Part shown: piece after piece, positions 17,129 through 25,323 of the stretch
Numbering within the stretch: position 1 is the stretch's first letter
Layout: each line of letters begins with the position of its first letter
From: Ostreococcus lucimarinus CCE9901
Taxonomy: Eukaryota > Chlorophyta > Mamiellophyceae > Mamiellales > Bathycoccaceae
Assembly (NCBI RefSeq): GCF_000092065.1
Contig: NC_009359.1
Location: 682,001-746,000, forward strand
Direction of reading: 5' to 3'
Length of the DNA: 64,000 nucleotides
Translations under genes and position numbers: made by a program
The notes under the pieces: generated by a model
Seen by the model: the letters and a program-made list of their open reading frames with translations, nothing else
What the model was told of the DNA's origin: nothing
The model's database searches: none

Positions 17129-20100
17129 ATGTCGCGGCGCGTCGACGCGATGCGCGACGCGTGCGAGACGTGGCGGGAGACGTTCTCGACGACGCACGGG
17201 CGAAGCGCGACGCGCGCGGACGTCGAGCGCGACGCGAACGCGCGATTAATGTTTCGAGCGTATAAAAATGCGAGAGACGGACGAGGGGGGGGCGACGACG
17301 ACGGCGCGAGGGACGCGGCGCGCGCGACGCCGAGGAAGAGGACGACGCGAACGTACGGCGAGATGCGCGAGATGCTGCGCGAGGGGGGGGAGAGCGATGG
17401 GGAGAGCGATGGGGAGGCGATCGAGGCGACGCCGATCAAGACGCGCGGCGACGGCGACGGCGACGGGACGACGCGAGCGAGCGACGCGCGAAGGTCGCCG
17501 AGATTGCTCGAAAAGCGCGCGAAAGGCGCGAACTGGGACGGGCGGGACGCGCTGCGGGAGATGGGGGGGAACGCGACGGCGGAGGGGGGGGGGGCGAGCG
17601 GGGCGAGGGCGAAACCGGCGTGCGCGCGGCCGCTGACGTGGACGGACGCGGAGCCGAGCGCGGGGGGGTTTAAATCGAGGCTCGCGAGGAGAGCGGGCGC
17701 GGGTGGAGAGGGCGGGTTCGCGGCGGTGAAACGGGCGCGAGACGAGGCGATCGAACGCGGCGGTGGGGTGGAAGATTTGCTGTGCGAGGCGACGGTGGCG
17801 GCGATGCGTAACGAGGCGGCGGCGCCGAAGAAGGCGACGATGGAGTTGAGCGTGAGCGCGATGTTGAAGCAGGACGGTTCGAAACGGCGTAAGAAACCTG
17901 CAGAACGATTCGTGGGCGCGGCGACGAGCGCCGGCGTCGCTCGTCGCGCGGTGACGTCGACGAGCGGCGCCGCGAGCGAGGACGCGGCGCCGAAACCGTC
18001 AAAGACGGCGGCGGAGATCCGCGCCGAGTTCGAGGCGGAGAAGGCCAGGGTGAAGGCGATGTCTGGTAAAGGTAACTACGTCAAGACGAACCTCAAACGC
18101 ACGTGGAAGTCCAAGGTGAAAAATGGCGCGCGCAAAAAGGCGGCGCAGCACTATCGATTCGGCGGCGGACGACGTTCAAAGAACAAGGCGGAGGATTACG
18201 AGGCGAAGGATAGAGATCCCAACGCACCGCCACCCGAGGCGCCTTCCGTGTGGGCTTCGGGAGAGTATCCACTCGAGCCTCCCCCTGAATGCGCGAACGC
18301 GACGGAAGACGAGAAATTGACGCCGGCGAAGAAGGCTTTGCGAGCGCGAGAAGTCGCAGACGGCATCGCGCGAGAGTACATCACGGCGGCGGCGGCGGAG
18401 AGCGCCAGAGCCGAAGCCGAGCGGCGAGCAAAGTTAGAAGTAGGACCAGAGATGCAAGCCGCGGTTTTGCGAGCGAAGAGCGATCCTAGCGAAGCGAATC
18501 TCACGGAAGTTCTCAATCGAGGATTCGGTCACGAACAGTTTCGTCCTGGACAACTCGAAATCGTTCAACGCGTGTTGCGCGGAGAAAACACGTTGGCGCT
18601 TTTGCCTACGGGTGCGGGGAAGAGTCTTACGTACCAGCTTCCCGCGTTACTGTTGCCCGGGCTCACCATCGTCATCTCGCCTTTGCTCGCGCTCATGGCG
18701 GATCAAATGGATTCTTTACCTCCGTCGCTTCCCGGCGGAGCTTTGCGAAGCGACATGGATCGGAGGGACATGTGGGAGACGCTCACTCGCTTGCGCGCGG
18801 GAGAACTTAAAGTGCTATTCGTATCTCCCGAAAGACTGCTGAATGAACACTTCGTGAATGATTTGCAGAACGTACCCGGCGGCGTTTCACTGGCGTGTAT
18901 CGATGAAGCGCATTGCGTGAGCGAATGGTCGCACAACTTTCGACCGGCATATCATCGATTGGGCCGCATCTTGAACGATCGAGTTCAAGCGCAGACCACG
19001 CTCGCGCTCACCGCGACGGCGACGAAGAAAACCGAAGTGTCATTGATCAAGCAGTTGGGTATCCCCAGCGAAGGCGTCATGCGAAATGTTCGAGTGAGAG
19101 ACAATTTAATTTTGTCCGTCATGCGCGTGCCCGACGTGGCGCGCGAAAGGACTCTGTGTCACATGTTGAAGCACGATGAATTGTTGCAAGAGGGGAGCAT
19201 CATCGTTTACACCGCGACACAGCGGGACTCCGAGCGCGTGGCGAGTTATCTATACAACGAAGGCATCAAGGCGAAAGCGTACCACGCAGGTCAAGAGCCT
19301 GCGCAGCGGAGACAGACGCAAGCTGAATTCATGATGAGCAGAGTACGCGTCGTCGTCGCCACAATCGCGTTCGGCATGGGTTTAGACAAATCCGACGTAC
19401 GCGCGGTGATAAATTTCTCCCTGCCGCGATCTCCCGAGGCATACATCCAACAAGCGGGGCGCGCGGGACGCGACGGAGCTCCCGCGGCGTGCGTCACTTT
19501 TCTCGATCCAAAGGATTATTTACGCTCGAGATCGCTGACATTTAGCGACGGAGTGGACCGACCTTCCATCACGAGACTTTTGCAATCTGTCTTCGAATCC
19601 GGCCCCGTGATGAAAAAAGCTAAAGACGAAGCGGAGTGGACACCGTGCGTGGGTGCGTTATCCGCGAGTGAGATGGAAATCAAGCTCGACATGCGCATAG
19701 AAGCTATCGAGACTGTGCTTTCGTGTTTGGATCTATGGGGTGAAGGTCTCATTGATATTCGTTCAAAAGACCCTTCGTCGGTGAACGAACTCGACGCCGC
19801 ACACGCCAAAGGTCTTATTCGGATCTTGCCGGATATTCGTTCGACGTGCGAGGCACAATTTTACGGGCGTTCGCCGGCAGAAATCGGCAAAGACTGCCCT
19901 CTCGCTGCAGCCATAGTGAAGCTCGTGCCAAAGCCGAAAGCGTCGATGTACAAATTCAAGATTGTTGACGCGTGCATGCACATGCAAACCGGTTTCGAAG
20001 ATGTCGCATCGCAGCTGAAGGCCATGTCGAAGAATGATAACGTGACGTACACGCTCTCCGATCGAGCAGTTGGTTTTGAAATCGTCCGCGCGCCACCAAA

Positions 20101-20575
20101 GGATATCATTCCTCTCGCGAAGGCACTCGCAGACCATTGCTCGGAGATTGAAGCGTGCTCGGTCGGGAAATTAGACGCACTGTACAACGCCATGGATGAA
20201 GCCGCTAACGCGGAGGACGAAGAAGCCCAAGGCGAGCACCTGCGCCAGTGTTTAGCAGAGTACCTGAACGAAGATTCCGACATGCTCCCGTCGCCGCCCG
20301 AGTGCGTCAAGCAAGAGTCGCAGCTCTTGGCGCCCGACATTAAAACTCTCCTCGCGCACAGAAGCGGTGGCAAGGTTGGCGGAGCGGGGATGATGACCGC
20401 GCGCGCCATTGCGCGTGTTCTGCACAAGCTCCATTCTCCGGCTTACCCGAGCAAGGAGTGGTCGCGACATCACACCTGGGGCCGACACGCTGAGGTTGAC
20501 TTTAAAGTCATCCTCTCTCGCGCTGAGGAGGCAATCGCGAAGGCGCGCGGGATCGATACAGGCGCTCTCAAGTAA
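17129..20575 (+). CDS. RECQL4: RecQ4-type DNA helicase with Sld2-like N-terminus
   Basis: 3'-5' DNA helicase of the RECQL4 subfamily, linked to replication initiation and repair. 1148 residues. Residues about 8-46 (ACETWRETFSTTHGRSATRAD, then LMFRAYKNAR) match the Sld2-like helical domain of RECQL4. Residues about 310-350 have KGNYVKTNLKRTWKSKVK, a basic motif seen in the RECQL4 group. The helicase core starts near 470: FGHEQFRPGQLEIV, LLPTGAGKSLTYQLPALLLP (Walker A, about 491), CIDEAHCVSEW (DEAH box), TLALTATATKKTE and IQQAGRAGRDGAPAACVTF (motif VI). The region between is basic, Ala/Gly-rich and probably disordered. ATG at 17150 is an alternative start. Single exon. Confidence 0.9.
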   Translation: MSRRVDAMRDACETWRETFSTTHGRSATRADVERDANARLMFRAYKNARDGRGGGDDDGARDAARATPRKRTTRTYGEMREMLREGGESDGESDGEAIEATPIKTRGDGDGDGTTRASDARRSPRLLEKRAKGANWDGRDALREMGGNATAEGGGASGARAKPACARPLTWTDAEPSAGGFKSRLARRAGAGGEGGFAAVKRARDEAIERGGGVEDLLCEATVAAMRNEAAAPKKATMELSVSAMLKQDGSKRRKKPAERFVGAATSAGVARRAVTSTSGAASEDAAPKPSKTAAEIRAEFEAEKARVKAMSGKGNYVKTNLKRTWKSKVKNGARKKAAQHYRFGGGRRSKNKAEDYEAKDRDPNAPPPEAPSVWASGEYPLEPPPECANATEDEKLTPAKKALRAREVADGIAREYITAAAAESARAEAERRAKLEVGPEMQAAVLRAKSDPSEANLTEVLNRGFGHEQFRPGQLEIVQRVLRGENTLALLPTGAGKSLTYQLPALLLPGLTIVISPLLALMADQMDSLPPSLPGGALRSDMDRRDMWETLTRLRAGELKVLFVSPERLLNEHFVNDLQNVPGGVSLACIDEAHCVSEWSHNFRPAYHRLGRILNDRVQAQTTLALTATATKKTEVSLIKQLGIPSEGVMRNVRVRDNLILSVMRVPDVARERTLCHMLKHDELLQEGSIIVYTATQRDSERVASYLYNEGIKAKAYHAGQEPAQRRQTQAEFMMSRVRVVVATIAFGMGLDKSDVRAVINFSLPRSPEAYIQQAGRAGRDGAPAACVTFLDPKDYLRSRSLTFSDGVDRPSITRLLQSVFESGPVMKKAKDEAEWTPCVGALSASEMEIKLDMRIEAIETVLSCLDLWGEGLIDIRSKDPSSVNELDAAHAKGLIRILPDIRSTCEAQFYGRSPAEIGKDCPLAAAIVKLVPKPKASMYKFKIVDACMHMQTGFEDVASQLKAMSKNDNVTYTLSDRAVGFEIVRAPPKDIIPLAKALADHCSEIEACSVGKLDALYNAMDEAANAEDEEAQGEHLRQCLAEYLNEDSDMLPSPPECVKQESQLLAPDIKTLLAHRSGGKVGGAGMMTARAIARVLHKLHSPAYPSKEWSRHHTWGRHAEVDFKVILSRAEEAIAKARGIDTGALK

Positions 20576-20630
20576 TCACAATCGCGTAGCGAATGTTCTA
20601 GCAATATTATATTACACATAGGTAGACCGT

Positions 20631-21881
20631 TTATTTCAACAAGTCGCGAACTTGCCCAATGGACGCGATGCCGTCGCTGACGCCGCCCACGAGCGTCGAC
20701 CCGACGTTCGTCACGCCCGAAGCCACACCGCCTACGATCGTCGTACCAGCACCGAGAATGGTCGACGTTACGTTCCCGACGCCATCCGTCACTCCGCTAA
20801 AAATTTTTCTGTGAAAATCGTTGAGAATTTCCGTGACCAACCCGATGCCGACGTCTTTACCCAGTTGACCGGGTCGACCGATGAAATCGTTCATTTCAAA
20901 CTGCGTGAATTGGAAAGGCGTCGAAGCGACGGAATGAATCGTCAACGACCAGTCGTAGAACGTGAGATTGTTCACCTTCAACACCGTCGGCGCTCGCCGT
21001 AAAGAAAACGAGTTCAAATGCTTTTCTTCCTCGTCATCGATAGGGGAGGCTCTCTTCAGCTTGTCTAAAATTTCCGCCAAAGCGTATAGGCGTTTAGTGA
21101 CGTCCGATCCCGCATTTTGCAACGTTCCCAGCGCGGCACCAGGAAGTTTCATCGCCTCTTTCAGTTGCGCGTCAATGGCCTTTTGCGTCGCCTCGAGCGA
21201 ATTTGAGATACCCGCGAAAAACCCATCCGCCGCCGGCGCCGCTGCCTCTGCCTCAGATTTTTCCTCACCCTTCACCTCCACCACTTTCTCGTCTTCGCGC
21301 GCGCGCATGATTTTATAATTTTTCGCCCGTCCACGCTCCTCGAGCACGATCGACCCGCCGCTGACGAATATTTCGTCGACTTTCGTCGTGACAAATCCGA
21401 ACACAAAGTTCCCCACTTGCATCCGTCCCAGCGCGCTAAAAAAATCAATCGCAATTTTAATCTCGTCAAACTTCGCCAAATGCGGCGACGTGAACTCGGC
21501 AGCATCCGAGTTTCCGATCGTCAAACGTCGCAGTGTCACCTCGTTCATCCGCACGCGGCACGCGTCCAACGCGCACGTCGCCGTCGTTCGCTTCCGAAGC
21601 TCCATCAAACACCGGTTCCGCGCCCACTCATCGAAACGGTTGACGAAACGATCACGATTCGCGTACGCGAACGCCGCGAACCCGCACGCGACGACGATGA
21701 CGAGCGCGAAAACTTTCACGACCAAGCGAAACATCAAACCGACCAACGACGCGCCACCGAAAGTCATCGAGGACACGAATTTGATCTTTTGCGACTTCGC
21801 GAGGTCGAAGTTTCCACTGAGCACGTCTTCGCTCATCGCCACCGCGAGCGTCTTGAGGACGTCGGGCGCGAGGTCCTCCAT
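20631..21881 (-). CDS. AsmA-like membrane-anchored protein, unknown function
   Basis: 416 residues starting MEDLAPDVLKTLAVAMSED. One strong N-terminal membrane helix (about residues 50-75, LVVKVFALVIVVACGFAAFA) is followed by a region resembling AsmA or bridge-like lipid transfer modules: EVTLRRLTIGN, FDEIKIAIDFFSALGRMQVG, VDEIFVSGGSIVLEERGRAKN. A charged linker and amphipathic helix follow, then FYDWSLTIHSV and a Gly/Val/Ser-rich end with repeated GVGNVTS / GVASGVTNVGS / GGVSDGIASIG blocks. The AsmA comparison is by pattern only, so a lipid-trafficking role is inference. It is convergent with RECQ4 (55-bp AT-rich gap). Confidence 0.65.
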   Translation of the reverse strand: MEDLAPDVLKTLAVAMSEDVLSGNFDLAKSQKIKFVSSMTFGGASLVGLMFRLVVKVFALVIVVACGFAAFAYANRDRFVNRFDEWARNRCLMELRKRTTATCALDACRVRMNEVTLRRLTIGNSDAAEFTSPHLAKFDEIKIAIDFFSALGRMQVGNFVFGFVTTKVDEIFVSGGSIVLEERGRAKNYKIMRAREDEKVVEVKGEEKSEAEAAAPAADGFFAGISNSLEATQKAIDAQLKEAMKLPGAALGTLQNAGSDVTKRLYALAEILDKLKRASPIDDEEEKHLNSFSLRRAPTVLKVNNLTFYDWSLTIHSVASTPFQFTQFEMNDFIGRPGQLGKDVGIGLVTEILNDFHRKIFSGVTDGVGNVTSTILGAGTTIVGGVASGVTNVGSTLVGGVSDGIASIGQVRDLLK

Positions 21882-22020
21882 CCTGAGGCGGCGAGGGGCG
21901 AGGCGACGAGTGCGGACTCGGTCGAACCACGAGAACGACTGAAAGCACTGCAATTACAAGCTAAGCGCGCGCGACGCGGAAACGAACGAAACGCACGAAA
22001 TGTGTTCGCGTCGTCGCGGT

Positions 22021-22590
22021 TCACCGTCGCTCATCACGACGCTCGGAATCGTCGCGGTGGAAATCCCGACTTCGACTTCTACTACGGCTTCGACGCCGCT
22101 CGCGACGCTTCTCCTTCTTCCTTCGCCGCCGTCGACGCTCCGACGCCGAATCTGACGATTCCGAACTCGAATCACTATCATCGCTCGAATCACGTCCTCG
22201 TCGTTTCTTCTTTCTCGACGACTTTTTCCGTCCTCGCCTTCGTTCGTCGTCTTCGTCTTCGTCGCTCCGCGCGTCTCGTCTCCGCCTCGACCCTTTACCC
22301 TTCCTTCCCTCCCCGCTCGTCGACGTCAGCGGCGGTAACCCCAACGCCGCGCGCATCGCCGCCTCCTCCGCCGCTTTCACGCGCGCGAACTCGCTCGCGG
22401 TCGATTTTTCATCCTCCGTCTCCTTGTCCCTGTTGTACCAGTACACGTCTTTGCCTTTGCACCACCTCCCCGTCGTCGCCTTGACGCTGTGCCCCAGGTA
22501 GAACTCGCGATCGGCGCTTTCCTTGACGTCGTTCCACGAGAACTGATCGCGGCCGCCGCGCGTGCCGCCGCGCGCCGGCCCTTCGGCCAT
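22021..22590 (-). CDS. MMTAG2-like nuclear protein (kinase phosphorylation domain, SR-rich tail)
   Basis: 189 residues. The N-terminus (GGTRGGRDQFSWNDVK, REFYLGHSVKATTGRW, GKDVYWYNRDKE) matches the conserved start of multiple-myeloma tumour-associated protein 2 homologues, which begin near GGVRGGQDQF and have an almost invariant GRW..G.DL.WY block. The second half is Lys/Arg/Ser/Asp-rich with RS dipeptides (RRSRSRSRSRDF), as in splicing-associated proteins. The start at 22590 fits the family; a further in-frame Met at 22653 would add 21 residues. It is likely nuclear and related to RNA processing, but its function is poorly known even in animals. Confidence 0.85.
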   Translation of the reverse strand: MAEGPARGGTRGGRDQFSWNDVKESADREFYLGHSVKATTGRWCKGKDVYWYNRDKETEDEKSTASEFARVKAAEEAAMRAALGLPPLTSTSGEGRKGKGSRRRRDARSDEDEDDERRRGRKKSSRKKKRRGRDSSDDSDSSSESSDSASERRRRRRKKEKRRERRRSRSRSRSRDFHRDDSERRDERR

Positions 22591-22674
22591 TCGCGTCGCG
22601 TTTTGAGGTTTGTCCCAAAACAGCGCGCGCTTTTCGGCTCTTCGGGACGCCACATCGCGCGTCGTCGCCGGTCG
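22591..22674. promoter_or_regulatory. Divergent intergenic region, MMTAG2-like / iron-type ADH
   Basis: 84 bp between the two start codons, so the promoters must overlap. It contains a short AT-richer stretch (TTTTGAGGTTTGTCCCAAAA, 22601-22620). No named element was recognised. Confidence 0.4.
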
Positions 22675-23997
22675 ATGTCGCGCGCGCTCGCGGTCTCGAT
22701 CGCGCCGAGCGACAGCGCGCGTCGCGCGCGATCGCGGACGCGAGAGAGAGGCGCGATGACGCGCGCGGCGGCGGCGGTGGCGCCGTTTGAGTTTCAGACG
22801 GCGACGAGGATGGTTTTCGGGAGGGACGCGCTCGAGCGCGTCCCGGCGCTCGTGCGCGAGCTCGCGACGTTAGAGGGCGTGGACGTGGAAAAGAATCCGG
22901 TGTTCATCGTCGCCGGGGAGTCGACGCGGTTTTCAGAGCGACTGGAGCGATTGTTGAGGGAGGGCGGCGTCGGCGGGACGACGCGGACGTTTCACTGCCC
23001 TCGCGGCGAACCGACGGTGGCGAGCGCGCTCAGCGCGACGGAAGCGGCGGTGGAAAGCGATTGTGGAATCGTCATCGCGATCGGTGGTGGGACTCCGGTG
23101 GACACGGCGAAGTGCGTGGCGGCGATGATTACGAACCGGCGACCCGGCGAAAATCCGGATTTGTACGAGTATCTCGAAGTCGTCGGACGCGCGCAGCCGC
23201 TGACGAAGCGCACGGCACCGTTCATCGCGATTCCCACCACAGCTGGACCGGGGGCAGAGGTGGCGAAAAACTCCGTTCTCGAGGCGGGTGATCGTAAGGT
23301 GTCGATGCGGCATCCATTCATGCTGCCGTCGGTGGCGGTGATAGATCCGATGTTGACGCTGAGTCTGCCGCGCGCGGTGACGGTGGACACTGGACTGGAC
23401 GCGCTCACGCAGTGCATCGAGCCGTACGTGTGTTGCGTGCCGAATCCGATGATTGATGCGATTTCCATGGCTGGCATCGTCGCCGGCGCTGGCGCGCTTC
23501 GCCGCGTCGTGGACGACGGCTCAGACATCGACGCGCGCGAGCAAATGTGCCTGTGCTCGTACTACGGCGGCTTGTCCTTGGCGAACGCCAAGCTCGGCGC
23601 CGTACACGGGTTCAGCGGAACGCTAGGTGGTTTACTACACGCGCCGCACGGCGCGATCTGCGCATCGCTGCTGCCGCACTCGTGGACGATTAACATCGCC
23701 GCGTTGGAGGGGCGCGTCGCCGCCGAAGATCCGGCGCTCGCCGCGCGCGCGCTCGAGCGATACGCGCAAGTCGCGCGCGCGATCACGGGGAACGCAGACG
23801 CCACGGTGCAAGACGGTATCGCGTGGATCGTCGATCTGTGCGAATACTGCGGCGTACCGGGATTGGGAAGCCTCGGATTGAAGGAATCCGATTTCGCCTC
23901 CGTCGTGGAGAAGTCAAAACAGAGTTCGTCCATGAAGGGCAACTGCGTGGCGCTGAACGACGCCGAGCTCACGGCGATGCTCAAACTCGCGATGTGA
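22675..23997 (+). CDS. Iron-type (group III) alcohol dehydrogenase family protein
   Basis: NAD(P)-dependent metal-containing dehydrogenase, 440 residues. Nucleotide-binding loop AIGGGTPVDTAKCVAAM and IPTTAGPGAEVAKNSV are typical, followed by DTGLDALTQCIEPYV, VHGFSGTLGGLLHAPHGAIC and LLPHSW, which hold metal-ligand positions. At the second ligand position the common His of the DALTH motif is Gln (DALTQ), a variant seen in some bacterial-type members, so metal use may differ. The first ~27 residues (MSRALAVSIAPSDSARR) could be an organelle transit peptide; ATG at 22756 (MTRAAAAV) is an alternative start. The substrate is unknown. It has a bacterial-looking sequence style and no intron. Confidence 0.88.
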   Translation: MSRALAVSIAPSDSARRARSRTRERGAMTRAAAAVAPFEFQTATRMVFGRDALERVPALVRELATLEGVDVEKNPVFIVAGESTRFSERLERLLREGGVGGTTRTFHCPRGEPTVASALSATEAAVESDCGIVIAIGGGTPVDTAKCVAAMITNRRPGENPDLYEYLEVVGRAQPLTKRTAPFIAIPTTAGPGAEVAKNSVLEAGDRKVSMRHPFMLPSVAVIDPMLTLSLPRAVTVDTGLDALTQCIEPYVCCVPNPMIDAISMAGIVAGAGALRRVVDDGSDIDAREQMCLCSYYGGLSLANAKLGAVHGFSGTLGGLLHAPHGAICASLLPHSWTINIAALEGRVAAEDPALAARALERYAQVARAITGNADATVQDGIAWIVDLCEYCGVPGLGSLGLKESDFASVVEKSKQSSSMKGNCVALNDAELTAMLKLAM

Positions 23998-24043
23998 TCT
24001 CGACGCGCGACGACCATCTATTGTTTTTGATCACTACTGTACA

Positions 24044-24149
24044 CGCGCTACAATTTAGCTACCCACGCGTCGACGGCGGCGCTTCGACCGCGCCTACGCG
24101 CGCTACAATTTAGCTACCCACGCGTCGACGGCGGCGCTTCGACCGCGCC
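24044..24149. repeat. 51-bp tandem duplication at the 3' end of the flavodoxin-like gene
   Basis: Positions 24044-24094 and 24099-24149 are identical (51 nt, 4-nt spacer, 55-nt period). The second copy contains the stop codon and last codons of the minus-strand gene at 24103; the first lies just past the stop. It looks like a recent duplication of the gene's end. Confidence 0.9.
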
Positions 24150-24777
24150 GCCACGCGTCGTCGTCCTCCTTCGACTTGTCCACGCGCAAACTCTCCGCCG
24201 CGCGCGTCCATCCAAACCGTCTCAAAGCCGCGTCCACGGCCAACCCCACGGCGTTACAATCCTCGACCACGCTTTGATTACTCCGATACGCCGCGCGATC
24301 GCCGATGATGTCGCAATCCCCGACCATCGCCGTCGCGTACCTCCGCCCGCGCGCGTCGCCCGCGCCGTCGCCGTTTCGCGCCTTCGCCTCCCTCAAAATC
24401 ATCTTCACCGCGTCCCGCGCCTCCGCCGCCGGTTCGTCGCCCTCCGCCGTCTCCACCACGAACACCACCGTCGCCTCTTCCTCCGTCGCCGCGTCCATCG
24501 CGCGTCTCGTCGCCGTCACCGCGCACGACGCCACCTCCGCGCGTCGTCCCGCGCCCTTCCTCGTCCACGCCGTCGCCACCATCGCGCTCATCTCCCGTCC
24601 CAGCGCGCCGCCGAGGCACACCACGCGCATCGCGTCTTCGCCGTCGCCGTCGCGCGTCGTCGCGCGTCGCGCGCGTCGTCGCGCGCGTCGCGCGATCGCG
24701 TCGAGCACCGCGTCGACGCACGCGCGCAGCGACCGCGCGACGTCCCAGAGCGCGTGCGCGCGCGTCGCGCGCGGCAT
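24103..24777 (-). CDS. Flavodoxin-like fold protein, possibly degenerate
   Basis: 224 residues. The order of elements matches the flavodoxin/diflavin-reductase FMN domain: first strand VVCLGGALGREMSAMVATAW, then ATVVFVVETAEGDEPAAEAR (usually VVVVSTTGDGEPP), YATAMVGDCDI (usually LGLGD), and VVEDCNAVGLAVDAALRRFGW ending in VDAWVAKL. The phosphate-binding loop, usually TxTGxA, reads LGGALG, so FMN binding is doubtful. The first ~50 residues are Arg-rich and could be a targeting sequence; Met at 24630 would give a compact 175-residue domain. Assignment is by pattern only. The 3' end lies in a 55-nt tandem duplication. Confidence 0.55.
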   Translation of the reverse strand: MPRATRAHALWDVARSLRACVDAVLDAIARRARRRARRATTRDGDGEDAMRVVCLGGALGREMSAMVATAWTRKGAGRRAEVASCAVTATRRAMDAATEEEATVVFVVETAEGDEPAAEARDAVKMILREAKARNGDGAGDARGRRYATAMVGDCDIIGDRAAYRSNQSVVEDCNAVGLAVDAALRRFGWTRAAESLRVDKSKEDDDAWRRGRSAAVDAWVAKL

Positions 24778-24792
24778 GCGCGCGCGGATGGC

Positions 24793-24908
24793 GATCGATC
24801 CGCGTCAGCGCGCCGTCGACGCGCGCGTATGCGCAAACAGTCACGGGTCGATCGATCCGCGTCAGCACGCGGCGTCGACGTGTGCGCAAACAGTCACGGG
24901 TCGATCGA
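24793..24908. repeat. Interleaved direct repeats of about 53-57 bp, two units plus
   Basis: GATCGATCCGCGTCAGC occurs at 24793-24809 and 24850-24866, and a 25-nt element beginning GCGCAAACAGTCACGGG occurs at 24831-24855 and 24884-24908. Together they form a two-copy degenerate tandem unit. Confidence 0.85.
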
Positions 24909-24938
24909 CATCTCGAAATCGCCGCGGCGCTACAGTGG

Positions 24939-25132
24939 ACCCGCTTTGAAGGGTGACGAATCGCCATGTAGCGCCGCGCGATTGCACGCTAAAATCGATA
25001 TAGTGTTGGACCGACCGCGACCGACCGACGGGGCGCGACGGCGCGCGCGCGCGCGAGAACCCGCTTTGAAGGGTGACGAATCGCCATGTAGCGCCGCGCG
25101 ATTGAGCTAAAATCGATATAGTGTTGGACCGA
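24939..25132. repeat. Direct repeat of about 72 bp, 120-bp period
   Basis: A 45-nt block beginning ACCCGCTTTGAAGGGTGA is identical at 24939-24983 and 25059-25103. After a 2-nt indel the match resumes for 27 nt (GCTAAAATCGATATAGTG onward) at 24988-25014 and 25106-25132. The blocks are much less GC-rich than the spacer between them. Confidence 0.9.
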
Positions 25133-25323
25133 TCGCGACGGCGCGACGGCGCGCGCGCGCGCGCGAGACGCGCGCGCGCGAGCGATCGCGACGCGAGACG
25201 CGGGAGACGATGCGGGAGACGTCGCGACGCGAGACGCGGGAGACGACGCGGGCGACGACGCGGGAGACGACGCGACGCGAGACGCGCGACGCGAGGCGCG
25301 AACGTCGAGGAGGGCACGGGACG

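Larger units (their letters stand above)
24778..25323. promoter_or_regulatory. Repeat-rich intergenic region upstream of the giant kringle gene
   Basis: 546 bp between the start codons of the divergent flavodoxin-like and giant kringle genes. It holds two families of direct repeats (listed separately) and, from about 25135 to 25300, a GA/CG-rich low-complexity tract (GCGAGACGCGGGAGACGACG-like units). No gene was recognised; frames crossing it are Arg-rich artefacts. It probably carries the promoter and leader of the giant gene. Confidence 0.5.

Noticed and set aside
21417-22484. 355-codon plus-strand frame
   Set aside because: Antisense to the AsmA-like and MMTAG2-like genes, and composed of Arg/Ser/Pro runs.
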